NCBI GenBank assembly: GCA_037074705.1
Contig: CM073591.1
Coordinates: 83,804,032 to 83,868,031 of the forward strand
DNA length: 64,000 bases
Direction: 5' to 3'
Origin: Zhengitettix transpicula
Lineage: Eukaryota; Arthropoda; Insecta; Orthoptera; Tetrigidae
The notes under the pieces were generated by a model that worked only from the letters and a program-made list of their open reading frames with translations, ran no database searches and was not told the origin of the DNA. Of this stretch, positions 10,648 to 23,929 are shown piece by piece; position 1 is the first letter of the stretch; every line of letters starts with the position of its first letter. The position numbers and the translations under genes were made by a program.

Positions 10648-12540
10648 TATAATTTTAACACTTGAGAACAAATCTATAAAAATTATATGACGCGTTGTAA
10701 AAATATATTACTTGTGTCGTGAATGAAACGATAGTTTTCATTTCTCTAATCTAAATATAATTTGCTCGCCTTTGTTCGTTTTGTTTATATTGTAGCAGTA
10801 ATTAACTAAAAAGAAGCTGCAAGAGTTGATTTTAGTACTACAGTCTGAATCTACATGACAGCCGCTCTTCATTTCTTATGAATGCGTAATGAAGCGCAGG
10901 GTACTTTAAAGAAGCTGCCGGAGTATTTTCCTTAGCATTGTATATTTTATATGAATATGTATTATGACGTTTTTCTTTGAGTATATACATATATGAAATT
11001 TATGTTATTTGAAACAAGAACATAGAATCTATAAGGCGAATTGTAAATAGGACGATGAAAACGATCTGTATTCAAGCCATATTTATAAAATACTGTATAC
11101 TGAGAATATATAAATGTATAAAAATAAACCAGGTCAAATTCATATTAGCATAACTGCAACAAAACTCCTATAAATATTTTTACATTAATTTATTACCAAA
11201 TGATAGTGGCAACAGCAATTAAATCTGGTAACTTCAGAAACCTCGATTACTGTTAATTTTATTATGAGATATTATAAGAAATATTGAATGAAAACTATAA
11301 TTTTCCTCATAGTAGTTACGACTTTTGGTTACTTTTGTAAGGTTGTGAAATACGAACAAACCTGATTAAATACTTTCCGACTTATATGATTTGGTTTTGT
11401 AGCTATTAGTAATTTATTAATTTGAATATTTGAAATAACTGACAAATTAATTAATTAAAATAATTACAAATATCTTGAGTTTTAATAAGATTTAGGGCCG
11501 AATAATATTCGCAACGATTTCACATCTTCAATGTGAATTGTTCTTGTAAGACAGTAATAGGGTTTTAGGTCAGTAATCAAGTCAAATGTTTGGAATGGAA
11601 TACATTACTTGTTTTCTAGATAAAACAATAAATAGATCAAATAAGTCAGAGCAACAAGGCCAAAAACTGTATGTAAGGCGCTTAATGAATAATCTTCTCC
11701 TTAGACTTCCACCAAAACCGCACAGAACATAAGGCTGGAGGGACTTTGGGGAAATTAATTACATTGGGGCTGTTGCTTTTGTCTCGATGTCCTTCTGCGG
11801 TTACTCTTGAGACGCTCCAATTTCGACAACAGTATGAGAAAATGAATAAAACATTTGTAATAAATATTGTAACGTTAAACTTATTACTGTCGGTCCCCTT
11901 TACAATTACCATATCTTATAAACAACAAATTATCTTTCTTAATGTTTATATTTACACCTACGTACACAACTTCTATTTAAAACATAACAATAAATTTCAT
12001 AGGAAAATCTTTTTAATTTATGTTACAGTTGACTGTCTATCATAATATATCTTCACTGTATGAATTCCTTTCTAGACGGTTGAATTTTATTGCATATAGA
12101 ATACGTTATTTTAGAAACACCTTCGTGTTGAGCATTTTAGTTATATGTTAAGTTCAACAATCTTAAATTACTATCGAAAATTAAATGATTTAGGTGTTAA
12201 GTTGTAGTAAAATCGTAGAATTTGTTTGTTTATGATTCGTAACCAGTTGACATTTGATAACTAAATATAAATTAAATTCTCCAGCTTTCATATTGGCAGA
12301 TGTAATATTTCTTTATAGAAAACTGATTTATAGAGACTTCATTACTGATATGATAAGTATTCTTAATCTTGTTCCAGTATCTGCAGCTGCCTAGAGAAAA
12401 AGTACTTGTTCTTCATTTGAACGGGGATTTTCCAGTTTTAAATACATTTACATTTGTCCAGTTTTAAATGCTATATCGATATTCTGTGAGTAGTTCACCG
12501 AAAGAATGTTTTATAAACTCATTTATGACTATGATTTTCT
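10648..12540. other. AT-rich stretch, nothing recognised
   Basis: Two overlapping opposite-strand open frames near 11682-12045 are short and motif-free. No structured repeats are seen. Confidence 0.5.
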
Positions 12541-12599
12541 TATTGATTAGAAGTTGTTTAGAAAAAAATAGGCAGCAACTATGCCAATACAATACGTGA

Positions 12600-13220
12600 A
12601 GAGGAAGATATTGTAATAATTGATAGTGTAACGCGAGTTATTTCGCAAGTGTGAAGACGTTGTTTGGTCAGGTGGATTGGGCTTCTGGTCTCGTAAGGTG
12701 ACCTGAACATAGGAATCTGGATATAATGGACCCGAGGACCAAAAAAAGGCGTTAAAAAGAGTGACACAGTTTCCAGTCATGACCGAAATTATTAGGCGTA
12801 ACAGATTGAAACCCGGAAACATCTGTTTGGGAGACGGGCTCCCAAAATTTCAGTCATCTCGTAGAATTTCGTTGTGAGGGAAATACGACAGATTTCATTG
12901 ATTGCCAGCCTGGCTGAGACCAACCAATGATATCCGAAAAATACAGCAGCCATTGGAGAGCTTGAGAATTTCGAGATTTGAGGAGTCGAAATAGGAGGAG
13001 CGAAGTAAGAGTGAAAGGTAGTCGGTGACCAGCCACAGTCAAGAGTAGTCGGTTCTAACTCACGACTCCAGCAGTGGCGATCCAGCGCAAAGTTGAGAGG
13101 CCGCACCATCTGACCGATGCCGACCAATGATGCTCGACAGCCTCACCAGAAGTCCGCAACTCCGTTCGCCGCCACCGCAGAGCAGACTAAGATCGCACAT
13201 CAGCAGATACAAAAATTAGA
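12600..13220. other. GC-richer block, unassigned
   Basis: G+C is clearly above background and the minus strand is open for up to 111 codons (12792-13127) and 91 codons (12547-12822) in different frames. The peptides show no motif I recognise. The sharp compositional edges suggest an old transposon or a conserved element. I could not match it to another segment of the window. Confidence 0.3.
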
Positions 13221-14060
13221 AATCTGTCGGCAGGGTATCCTGAAATTATATTTTAATTTGCAAGTATCGTAATGCCAGACACTAAGTTTTTATTAAATTA
13301 AATTTGTCATTTTGCGGTTCGCCCCACGAAGTTATTAAGAACACCGAAAGAAAGAGAAAGTAGTTGTAATTATTTGATTGGTTTTTTCATATTATTTCAA
13401 TTTTTATTTTTTTCCATTTAATTATTATATTCAATTAAATAAATCCTTTTTTTCTGAGATCCAACCTAACCAGTTAAGTAAATATTACAAACTTAACAAG
13501 CAAATGCGTTAATACATTGATTGCTGCCAGTGCTCCATAATAACTTTGCATTACGTATTTTAATATGAATATTTTGTGACCTGTTTGTCATCTTTTCAAT
13601 AATGAAGAGGAAGGAACCACATGCCGTTAGGGATAATGAGTGGATGTGGTTGTTTTTCACGGATTAGTAAATTCAGTCATCATTCCATCATATAATCGAG
13701 TACCATTCCTCGATATGTCGCCGTCACCGAGCCCTTATATACCGTCCGTATTGTATAGCAATTTAACGGTGCAACCAAACCGCAACAATATTATTATTAC
13801 CAATCGATGTAATAAATAATCAAAATTACAAACAATGCCGGAATTTACTTCAAAATTGAACAACCATAGGCGTTCGAAACGAATTCACTAAACTTAAAAC
13901 GTCCCGACATCGGCTCTCAGTCTGACCACCTTACAATATTAATTTTACACGTAAATTTTAAGATATATACCTCACTGAAGTCACATAATTTCTCTGTAGG
14001 GAATTATTCATACATAGTTTTTTTTCAATAAGACGGACTAGGGTCGTTAAAAATTTAATA
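13221..14060. other. Unassigned
   Basis: AT-rich with a moderately mixed patch around 13600-13800. No coding or repeat evidence is recognised. Confidence 0.4.
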
Positions 14061-14089
14061 ATCATTACTTTGGAAAGAAGATCAGCAAC

Positions 14090-14340
14090 AGAGTCGCTCC
14101 GGAACGAGTCGTTTCAAACGAACGACTCCTTCCGAGGAGTGCCCATCCCCACTACCCACTAAGGATAAGGAGCCAATGACTCCGAAGAGTCATCCTACAC
14201 CTCGTTGCGACAGCTGACAGCTTGATCAGGAGCAGAAAGCTCCTTTGAACAACTCTAAGTGAACGACTCATCGCAAGGAGCGGGAGTCGAAGAGCTGACT
14301 CCCTTCGTGGTGCAACCTGTCCCATCTCTAATCAGTTCAG
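14090..14340. repeat. Hairpin-rich GAGTC/GACTC block, MITE-like
   Basis: Four short palindromes occur in about 180 bp: ACTCCT/AGGAGT (14125-14140), TGACTC/GAGTCA (14178-14192), AGGAGC/GCTCCT (14228-14244) and GGGAGTC/GACTCCC (14282-14303). The block ends with CTGTCCCATCTCTA, resembling the GAGATGGGA-type termini seen in some hAT-class MITEs. I cannot find the matching left terminus or an 8-bp duplication, so the class assignment is tentative. Confidence 0.45.
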
Positions 14341-15130
14341 TCTTAGTCAGCAGTTATTAGTAATAACTTTGGAATTTGAACAGCAAAAATTAACATTAAC
14401 TCAGAGTAACTCGAATTTGATGTTCCATCGAGACAGGTAATTAGGTTATAAGTATTGTAATTTAGTTTTGAGGAGTAAGTGGCTTGTATAGTCTCATATC
14501 TCTCGCTCTCTCACACAGACAGGTGGGGTGGGGGGGATGAGAAATAGTGACGATAGCATAAAACCACATGTCAGAAAGTCTTCTATTACGAATTGTAGTT
14601 GAGTTCATACGACATGAGAAATAAACGCGAAAAATTTATATATTTTGCTTGTAATATCCTGTACAGTATGTAATCAAAAATCACACACGAAGCTGCTGTC
14701 TTTAATTTATTAGGGAAACGTCGCAACTCAACGTAATTAGTTGTCTTCCGGTTCTCATTCTTACTTTGAGTACAATCGCTCTCGCTGGCTTATGCAATAA
14801 TTCCCTGATTCCGCTGGTTGAATCCATATGTGTTCTGCAATCACTATATTTTACAAAACAATGAAAAAAACAAACAAAAATACAATAATTCGCTCCAGAT
14901 CACAAACGTTTACATTTTCAACATGAATGGATCCATTAAAACGGTGTAGACGGGGAATGATAGGGCTCTTGATTCTGTGCATCCCGCTAACTGATATGCG
15001 ACCGGCTAAAGTAAATTGTGTGTGTGTAATTGTTACAACACTATATCTAAGTTGTACGGTTAGATATCCATAATTATTTTGAGAAAAAATATGAATAATA
15101 TAAATAAAAAAGTATGATTTTCACTTTCAG

Positions 15131-15193
15131 GGAAGAGAATGAGATTTGTTGGATCGAATGGAATCAAGGGTGCAATAACTAACAACCAGTATG
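15131..15193 (+). other. Candidate 63-nt cassette exon
   Basis: A pyrimidine-rich acceptor (GATTTTCACTTTCAG, ending at 15130) and a consensus donor (ATG|GTGAGT, intron starting at 15194) bound exactly 63 nt. One of the three frames is fully open, reading KRMRFVGSNG followed by IKGAITNNQY. The length is a multiple of three, so inclusion or skipping would keep frame. I do not recognise the peptide, and chance co-occurrence of good sites in 64 kb is possible. Confidence 0.3.
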
Positions 15194-18100
15194 GTGAGTG
15201 TGGTCCATTTATTTATAGAACTAAATTTCGGATATTGAATTATCCAAAAAACATTTTTGTGTCATAATAATAATAATAATAAATTATGGTACGTTGTTAT
15301 TACCCCGGCAGCTTAATTCTGTATATAAAATTAAATTAGCGAACGAAATCTCTACATTTCTTAAAATATAATACTTATTTGAACACGCGTGACAGGTGTT
15401 GGCTCTCGTCGACGTCACAGTCTCTAACATATGACCGGAAATTTACTTATATTTCGACTATATATATTCGATAAAGATTTTGAATAATTACAAATTAATT
15501 AATTATTTATTTATTTATTAACAGATTGAACATAGGATTCAATTGCATACCAATAAATAATTAGATTGGCCTATAATAGAAGTAATCTACATATTACTAC
15601 ACGGGTAGGTGTTTAGCTCCGACATTAATTTGCTATAAAAATGATTTTTTCTCTACAGGCTAATTTCATTAGTTTGAAAACAGGGCTTCTTGGATTCTAT
15701 TGTCAATAAAATGGCTACATGAAAATATTTCGCAGGAGTAAAATAATAAAGTTGGTTTGATCTTAGATTCTAGAAAATGTCCTTAGAACTTCTTTACATT
15801 TATTTGGTAGCAAGGTTTATACCCGGGAAAATTGAAGTCCGAATTAGTGTTTCTCCAAAGCCATCTCCAGGCTAAGTCGAGCTGATACCGACGACACGTT
15901 AGGATACGAACCCGATCGCTACCAACAACCTCCGATCCGTTCGTTCCACGCAGATAAATCGCTCCAACTTGCAACCTGCTACTTGAAAACTCTATTCAGG
16001 ATCCATATTGCGACTTCCACTTATTGAAGCAATAGTAACTATTACAGCCCAGTAGCTATGTCCATAAAATACCTACCTGAGCAAAAGGTGGAGTATTTTT
16101 TTCCCCAACTTGTATATGTTGTGGCCATTAGTGAAAAAACAAGTTTTCCAATTCGAAAGGCCTTGGGAAAGGTTTATGTGGCGAAAAACTCACGAAATGT
16201 TGCAGTTTTTCGCTAATAGAAAAAGCAGTAATAAATTGTAGAGCATAAAACTCTGCATCCAATGGTCTGAAGTACAAAATCCGCTCTAATTTAGTTGTAG
16301 AAATCATTCCTCAAATTTACATTTTACGTCAGTTTTGAAAAAATGCAGTTTGCCATATTTCTAGTATTGAAATCTCCAAAATGTTTGGCAGTAAACTAAT
16401 TTGTCATAGAATAAAGGTATTAGAGATTAATTATATTATTACCTTACCTATATATCTTACCTGCATTTCTTAAAAATGATGGTTCCGACCACCAACAGAC
16501 GCGATCCTCCCCAGTCCATCCAAACCAGCCGACTTCTCTCTGATGTTTTTCACTCGTGTTGTCTTAGCGCCTCTGAAAATTCGCCCAATCTATCGTATTC
16601 CAGGGGTATTGAAAGTTATTCCAATCAACATGTCCAATAAAACGATACGTGGAAGTGAGCCGTTATATCTCCTAACGTATATATATATATATAAAGAATC
16701 GAATTTGAGAGGAATAAATTAATAAGCATGGAAACGGCGGAAAAATGGGCCAACTGCGGCGGTCATTAAATTTTAAAAAAAATTATTATCTGCGATTGAA
16801 TTTGGAAACTCGTTACTGAATTAAAATGGGATATTATTAAAATTTTTATTTATAAATATATTTTCATTATATTTGATTGTTCCTATATTTTAATTTTATT
16901 AGTATTATTTTATGTTTTTCACAATTAAATTTTTGTGTTCTTGTCTGAGAGTTGTAAAAATATGCAGCAACAGTAAATAAATTTAAATTTGTGTATCTAC
17001 GTGTGACTCTTTATAAAATTTAAAAACCGGTTTTCGGCTCTCATCGGCTCATTTATTTGCATCCTTGGTGGATAGCGAGGCTGGACTGAATGTCCCGACT
17101 TTATGAAACACATGTGAAGTGATTATTGGACGTGAAAATAGTCTGAATTCCATTGGAATAAGTTAGCTTTAACGTGTACTAATAGACATGATATGGAAAT
17201 GTTTATATATATGTTGTAGTATTTCTTATAAATGACAGTTAAATAAACTGCACGTTGGAGCAAACAATTATGTAGTAATTGGGCGTTCAATAATATGAAA
17301 TGTAAAACAAGCAGTTAAAGCAAACAATTATAATTTATTACGAACAAACAATTAGATTAACAAAAGTTATTTAGGCAAATAAATTTCAATTTACATTATC
17401 AATTAATATTTTACAATAAAAAACGACTATTTCTCAGGGTCGATTACTGGGCCTTTAATAAAGAAATAATTGTTAAACAAACAAATTTTATCAAGCTATC
17501 ATGGAATTAATTCATCAATAGATTATTACAATGCAAAACATATAATATGAACTTTATTTTTTGAACGAAATCGGAAATCCAACGATAATATATTTACTTA
17601 CGAGTTTACAGATAGTAATTTTGTGAAATTTTACCTTAATGTTTCTGGTATTCAAGGAAATTGGCTTGTATATATATACACACTTATTACACTTTATAGA
17701 CAGGCCACTGAATCTAATCAACACTTTTAGTTTGCCAAAGTGATTTGCTATGCTTGGTTCACTGTTCGTTTTTAACAAATCTTATTAATTCGTTCCAAAG
17801 TTTGTTAACTGCTGGATGCAGTTACCTGGGCTCCAAAAAATTGAAGAAAGTCGTCTAACTTGATAAGTTTGACTCAGAACTCTAAATATTTAGCGTTGGA
17901 TTTGGGTAGTTATCTGCTCACAAACTGCAACATGTAAAATGTTCTAAATGTTTTAGCTGTTGTGTTACATATAACCAGACACTTTCTGGATTTTATCCTT
18001 TCTCGTCTGTCTACTGCTATGCTCCCGAGAACACACTCAAGCACACTCCGCGTCTAGCGAACCAACAACTACAATACATTCTTGTATACGACGTGTGTTT

Positions 18101-18450
18101 TTATGCCGCCAACAATGCGAGTCCAAATTTTGTTCCTTAATTAATTATTTTCTTTTAATTACTACAATATATATATTATATGTATACACTGACTGTGCCC
18201 AATCCTTTAGATCGAATTTACAGCTATCTGAGTTTTTTTATTAATAAAACCGTTGAATTTACGATTTATTGAATTCTTAATTTAATATCGGTTGATTACA
18301 TGTATGCATAACCATTGGTTAATGTGTCCAAAATAAAATTATTGAAACACTCCGTCTTATTTTTTAATCATAATTTAGATTATTCAAAGTTTTAGTTTTT
18401 ATTCAACAATTTATTTTCAATACTTCAATTATGTGAAAAACAACCGAGAT
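15194..18450. other. AT-rich stretch with short microsatellites
   Basis: Contains a (TAA)n run near 15266-15282 and a (TA)n run near 16678-16694. A 63-codon minus frame at 15783-15974 is in a GC-richer patch but has no recognisable motif. Nothing else is identified. Confidence 0.5.
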
Positions 18451-18451
18451 A

Positions 18452-18752
18452 ATTATTCAAATATTACTGTTTTTTGATGTTACAATGCACTGTTGACCGT
18501 TTATATGTTACAATATAAAATTAAATTCCAGTAACCTGACGTAATTGGGATCACAGATATTTCTTTTTAAATTGTTGATATTAAATATATTATTATTTAT
18601 ATGATATTAAATATATTATTCAAATATTACTGTTTTTTGATGTTACAATGCACTGTTGACCGTTTATATGTTACAATATAAAATTAAATTCCAGTAACCT
18701 GACGTAATTGGGATCACAGATATTTCTTTTTAAATTGTTGATATTAAATATA
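18452..18752. repeat. Perfect 138-bp direct duplication
   Basis: The 138 bp at 18452-18589 reappear base for base at 18615-18752 (period 163 bp), with a short (ATATTAAATATATT) linker between. Identity over this length in otherwise diverged DNA means a very recent duplication or an assembly artefact. Confidence 0.9.
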
Positions 18753-19373
18753 AAGTGAAACACTATCTCTTGGACGTGTATTTAATTATTTATAGGTTAA
18801 TTATTAAAAAATATCAATAATAACTGTAAGTTATCGGCATGTTCCTTCCAATTACTTTAAAAATTAGTTTCATTCTTCTTTTAAAAATTTCGTAGTCTCA
18901 GATCGTAATAATTTATGGGAATTCCAATTTAATACGATCTAATGTAAGTATTTTATCTGAATTCTTCACACAGCTGTTATGAACTGAATCAAATATTTGT
19001 ATGATCACGAGAGACGATAATCTATTCTTCTACTAAATTAGAGATGGAAACACCGGAACCGCAAATTGTTGAATATCACTAGGAAGCCACAAAGAATTTC
19101 TCCTAATTGCGCTGATGATGGCCTCGAAACAATGATAATATCCCAGCGTTGGTTTCACCACCCCACCACATTTAAAGCCATGTTCTCACGCTACTCTAGT
19201 TACAGAACCTTTCTCAAATACGAAATTACCTGCATGTTTCAGTGAACTCATTGTTTACTGTACTTGACTTGGGAATATTTTTCTCAATTTTATTACATAA
19301 TCTTACTTTATATTGCTACAGTTACGGAAAATATTAATAAATTTATTACAGTAGTTTGAATTCTCTATTGCAA

Positions 19374-19407
<34 letters not shown>

Positions 19408-21250
19408 GAATAATGTTTGATATATCTATTTTACTATTATTGTTAAATTTTGGTTTATTAATGTTTTTGTTGTGCTTCGTATTCATGAGTAATCAAAAAT
19501 TTAACCTTCTTTGTATTCTGGTTTATTAATACAATATACAATCAGTAATGAAACTCTATTGTAAAATGTCATATTACCTTTTTTAAAAAAATTAACATCA
19601 TACAGTGTTGCCATTAATGATCTTCACCAACAAAGCCTCCAAATTTACAACGTTTATTTCACCACAAGACTCCAGCCTTTTAATTAAATTTTCAGCACGA
19701 ACGGTGGACTACATATGCAATTTAAAATTGTCATTCTCTCCGGACCAGTGTTCCAGGAGATTAACTCATTACAGCCGACTTGCATGTAATAATTACTGCC
19801 ACCAGGTCCTCAGCTACTTTACGCAGCTTTAAATTCGCTAGAAGTTTAGTTGTTATAATTTTCATTAATAGAAAATTTAATTTATATCCAGGGGTATAAT
19901 CATTAATTCGAGCTTAATGCTTTTGTGCAGGATCCTCTAAAACTCATAATCTTGAAAGCACATTGATTCTATTATCGAAACTTTTCAGATATTTACGCAT
20001 GTAGTTTCACTTTGATATTTTTAAAGAGGATAGGAACATTATATTACTAAATTGTGTTACAGGAAAGTGTCTGATAGATTGATTTGAAAAATGTTCTCCC
20101 ATCGTGCACTTTAGACGAAATTATGTGGTTGATCCTGCATGACTAGTAATAACTTGTCAGATAAATTTACTCGATCTACATTTTCAATATTTAGTAATTA
20201 CTGAATTTCTGAAACAAAACGACTCATTCATCGCAATTCTATCGTCTCTTAGATGAGGTTTTCAGCTTTTATAATGAATTTTAAAAATATGGGGCAGTAA
20301 AGTACGAATTAATCAGAAATAACAGATTGAAGATTAAAAATAATAATAATGGTTCAAATTGCTAAATTTAACAAATCAAATGTGAATTTTAGGAAACAGT
20401 GCTTTATATTTGGAATTTAATTGATGTTTTATATTTACTTGTTAAATACTTTAGTCAAATAAATATTGCTGTCATTGCTAACAAACACAACTATTAAGTA
20501 CGTAACATGGAAATACACAGACGAGCAACACATACAAAAGTGAAAACAGCACATATTAACATATAACAAAAACTCATAAAAGAAAATACAAAATAATAAT
20601 GCACAGATAAATAAATATATAAAAGAGTACATTTAAAAATTCGTGTATCATACGAATTTAAACTCATATACTTATCCCGATTTAACCCCCTCGTAATTCG
20701 GAGAACAAATATACAACTGAAGAAGGCTGTAGTATAAGATAAGTTCAGAAGAAAGATAAAGTGGCAGCTCTGAATTCCAGAATTGTGAGTGTATTTGTCT
20801 CGGCCTCTTATACCATTTTCAAATAATTATTCTAATTATATTTCAGTAACGTTGGTAGACTATGATGCGTTGTTAATCGTTTTGGATTAGGTACGAATCA
20901 AATATTACAAACCTTAATTTTTCTCACGTAAACAAATGAAGAATGGGTTTCATATTGTGAAGAGGTCAATCATACTCGTAAGTCTATGAGTGACGAACCG
21001 TTGTCAGCGTCCGCCGGATTGTAAATTGTAGTGAAGTAACGGAACGACATGACAATCAAATTTCACAAACAGCTTGGAGATATAAACCATTCACAATATC
21101 CAACAGACTTTCGCGGACGATTTAATGAATTCTTCGTATACGTTAAATATGATCAACCAGTGAACTTGTGTGATTAATTCTCACGACATGTCATCCTGTC
21201 ATTTTTAGCTAACTATGAATTTGAAAATGCCTCTGGTAGGGCAATTACGC
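18753..21250. other. AT-rich stretch with (TA)n at about 19377-19405
   Basis: Apart from the (TA)n microsatellite, no repeat or coding signature is recognised. A 75-codon plus frame near 19605 has no motif. Confidence 0.5.
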
Positions 21251-21261
21251 TAAGCGAAAAT

Positions 21262-21536
21262 GAAAAAAATTACGTCTGATTGAAAACAATGAATAAGAAA
21301 GATAGCCAGATAGAAAATTCAGACAAAAAGTGATAATATAAATGCTACACAATGTTTCTGGTATCCTTGTCCCTTTCCTCAGGTGCGAAAAAGTTCCTAG
21401 AGCAACACAACTGCACTAGTCAAAAGCTTTTGAGTTTTGTCAACTAACAAGAGTTTTGTCAACTGCAAGAAAGGGACAAGGTTCGTGGAAACGTTGTGTT
21501 ATATTATCACTTTTTTGTTTGAATTTTCTTATTCAT
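21262..21536 (+). mobile_element. Foldback element (copy 3), longest copy
   Basis: It begins with the family tail (TTACGTCTGATTGAAAA), then GATAGCC, AAGTGATAATATAAATGCTA, GTTTCTGGTATCCTTGTCCC and TTTCCTCAGG. The right arm returns the complement as GAAAGGGACAAGG, GAAACGTTGTGT and TATTATCACTTTTTTG. A direct repeat GAGTTTTGTCAACT occurs twice in the centre. This copy shows the arms are about 100 bp when intact. I do not see a convincing target duplication here. Confidence 0.65.
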
Positions 21537-21539
21537 GAT

Positions 21540-22680
21540 TGTGAAGCCTTTCCAAAATGTGAGATTAAGATTATTTCACGCAATGGAGGGGACCGCTAGG
21601 TATTCAATTACTTTGGAAACTCCTATAAATGAAGTTAATCTACGCAGTGTAGTTTAACATACGTATTAAAATACACAACTTTAATGTAAAATAAAAACAA
21701 AAGAAATAATAACAAAAATATGTAGTTCTGATGGTGGCAAGCTCAGCGGGATCTAATGACGGGTTTTTGTTTGTCCTTTGTCGTCATCATGCGACGCACG
21801 GGTTTATCACATAGCATGCCATTGTCTCAGTTACATGCAAGACAAAAATTAATTAGATGGATCAAATATGTTAACCAAACAAGAGTTCCTTTAAATGAAA
21901 AATAAACACGAGTAGTCTTACTGCTGACTACGAAAAGCAATAAAATGGAATACAGACATATTCATCTCCTCTCGCATCCGTAACACATTCTTATCTCTCC
22001 GATAAAAAAAAGCATCTTCCTTGCAAAGGGACAACAATGTCTAGCCCCGATGTTTATAATCCTGGCTTGATCAATTATTAAAAATAAATAAGCATAAATA
22101 AAACTATCACCAGAAATTTAACATGTAATCTGCATATGTAAAAATTCAGAAATTCAAATTTATTGACAAATTATTCCGTCGTAAAATTAAAAGAAAAATA
22201 CTAATTACAGTGGTATAGAATGCCCGCCCGCGGCTCGCGATATCAGTACACCAAGGAGGTTAGTATCACATACAATATTTATTTACCGCACGTAAAAAAT
22301 AAACATGATAATTTTTTTTTATTAAAAACACACAAAACAAACTAAATTTGGGAAATAGTGACTGGCGTAAAATAACATGTCACAATAGTTATAGTTAATT
22401 TGGCCGCAAATGGTTCAATATTTTTTTAATGCCATATACTTGGTCCGATACTTCAAACTTATCCCGGGAATCACATCATTAAACGGAAAAAAATATAAAC
22501 AAGTAGAAAACGGAAGAATATACCATTTCTTAACACCGGAAAGTTAATTAGAACTGTTTATGAATTGTAAAAATTGCAGCTCATGTTTAAAATAATATTT
22601 CGTTAAATTATTATAGTTCAATTTCACCTGTTCTTGATTCTACTGTTGATTTTTGGCGATTTATGATTTATTACCGTTAT
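21540..22680. other. Unassigned AT-rich stretch
   Basis: A small GC-rich patch (GCCCGCCCGCGGCTCGCGAT, near 22222) stands out, but without context. No coding or repeat evidence is recognised. Confidence 0.4.
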
Positions 22681-22687
22681 AATTACT

Positions 22688-23003
22688 CTAAAAATTATAT
22701 TTCGTCAGACGGCATTTAATTGACAAAAAAGTGTGTCCAATGATAATGTAGACCTGATATGCGGAATATAGGCTGCTCACTGAGACGACCTCGTTTAAAG
22801 TTGTATACGGCAGCCACCTCCAGGCTGCCATCAATTTGATAACGGTTCTGCTGAGGCAGAGTGCATTTGAATTCTGAGCAGCAACGCTGGCCTGGCTGTA
22901 AATTGCCAACTGATACTGCAGTGCTATGATATGGACACGGGCATATCGCAGCAACACTCCGAAGCTTCATTTTCAACCACAAGCATGGTGTCTTCAACTC
23001 CAA
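22688..23003 (-). other. GC-richer block open in two minus frames, unassigned
   Basis: Open for 89 and 95 codons in two overlapping minus frames, which itself argues against simple coding. G+C is above background. No motif is recognised. It could be a repeat fragment or conserved non-coding DNA. Confidence 0.25.
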
Positions 23004-23404
23004 ATTATTATTAACTCTACGTTTCTATAGTGATTCTCCTGTATTTAACTAAACGTATCACACTATTTGCAATTAGCATGAATATAAACTTTTAAGGTCT
23101 AAAGGATTTTATCTGAGATACTCCTGAATGTATCAAATATTTTTGTGGTGTGATAATCATTACTTTCATCTCAAGATTAGTCTTTTTTTTAAAAAATAAT
23201 AATAATGAAACAGACTATTTTTTATATGCATTTGTTTAGCAATCATAATCATTTATAATTAAATGAGCTAAATTGCTGGCTGCTGTCAAATGTACTGGTA
23301 GCAAGAATATTATCTGGGAGATATTCAATGATATCTCCTGTAGAATTTAAAACATGAGGGAAAAAACCAAAAAAAAAACTATTACTTAAATTGGCCACAT
23401 CTTT

Positions 23405-23900
23405 TTCAGTCTTTTGCTCGTCACTGGTTCTAGGGGTTGGTACAGTAGCGGGTTAGGATGATTGTCCAGTACTGCGTGGTGCCTGATAGCCTGCTTCCTG
23501 CACCGTAGGAACTTGAAGATCGATATGCAGCGTTAGGTTCATTACATACCATGAAGCGTTAGTAATTTGACGGAGTATCTTGAATTGCTATTTTTGATTT
23601 GGATGCACATCCCCATAATTCAAGCCCGTAAGCTCATATTGGTTTGATGAAGGCTTTGTAGATTAGGATTTTATTTTCTATTGATTGCCGTGATTTTTTC
23701 TTATCAGCCAACGTATTTATCTTGTCTTTATCTCAACTTTTTTTCTTTTTCTTGTATGATATTTCAAAGTCAGTTTGGTATCTAAATGTAGTCCTAAGAA
23801 TTTTACTGTTTTTGTTTGAGGGAATCTGCACATTGTTTATTGTGACTGTAGATCAGGTTTCTTTCCGGAAAGTGAATTAATGTGTGCAGATTTGTTGTCG
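23405..23900 (-). mobile_element. LINE fragment, Jockey/CR1-type RT C-terminus (decayed)
   Basis: On the minus strand, scattered frames give the ordered landmarks of a non-LTR reverse transcriptase C-terminal region: INNVQIP, then an FLGLHLD-like strand (FLGLHLDTKL), IENKILIYKAFIKPI followed by a stop, then AYGLELWGCASKSKI and a degenerate NAPWYV-like stretch (NASWYV). Several frameshifts and stops are present. The catalytic palm is missing, as expected for a 5'-truncated and decayed copy. A degraded GC-rich retroposon (copy B) abuts its 5' side. Confidence 0.7.
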
Positions 23901-23929
23901 TTCACTTTTACTTTACTTTACCCGGCTTT

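Noticed and set aside
19377..19405. TATA-box promoter
   Set aside because: It is a simple (TA)n microsatellite like those at 8.2, 16.7, 29.0 and 36.9 kb.
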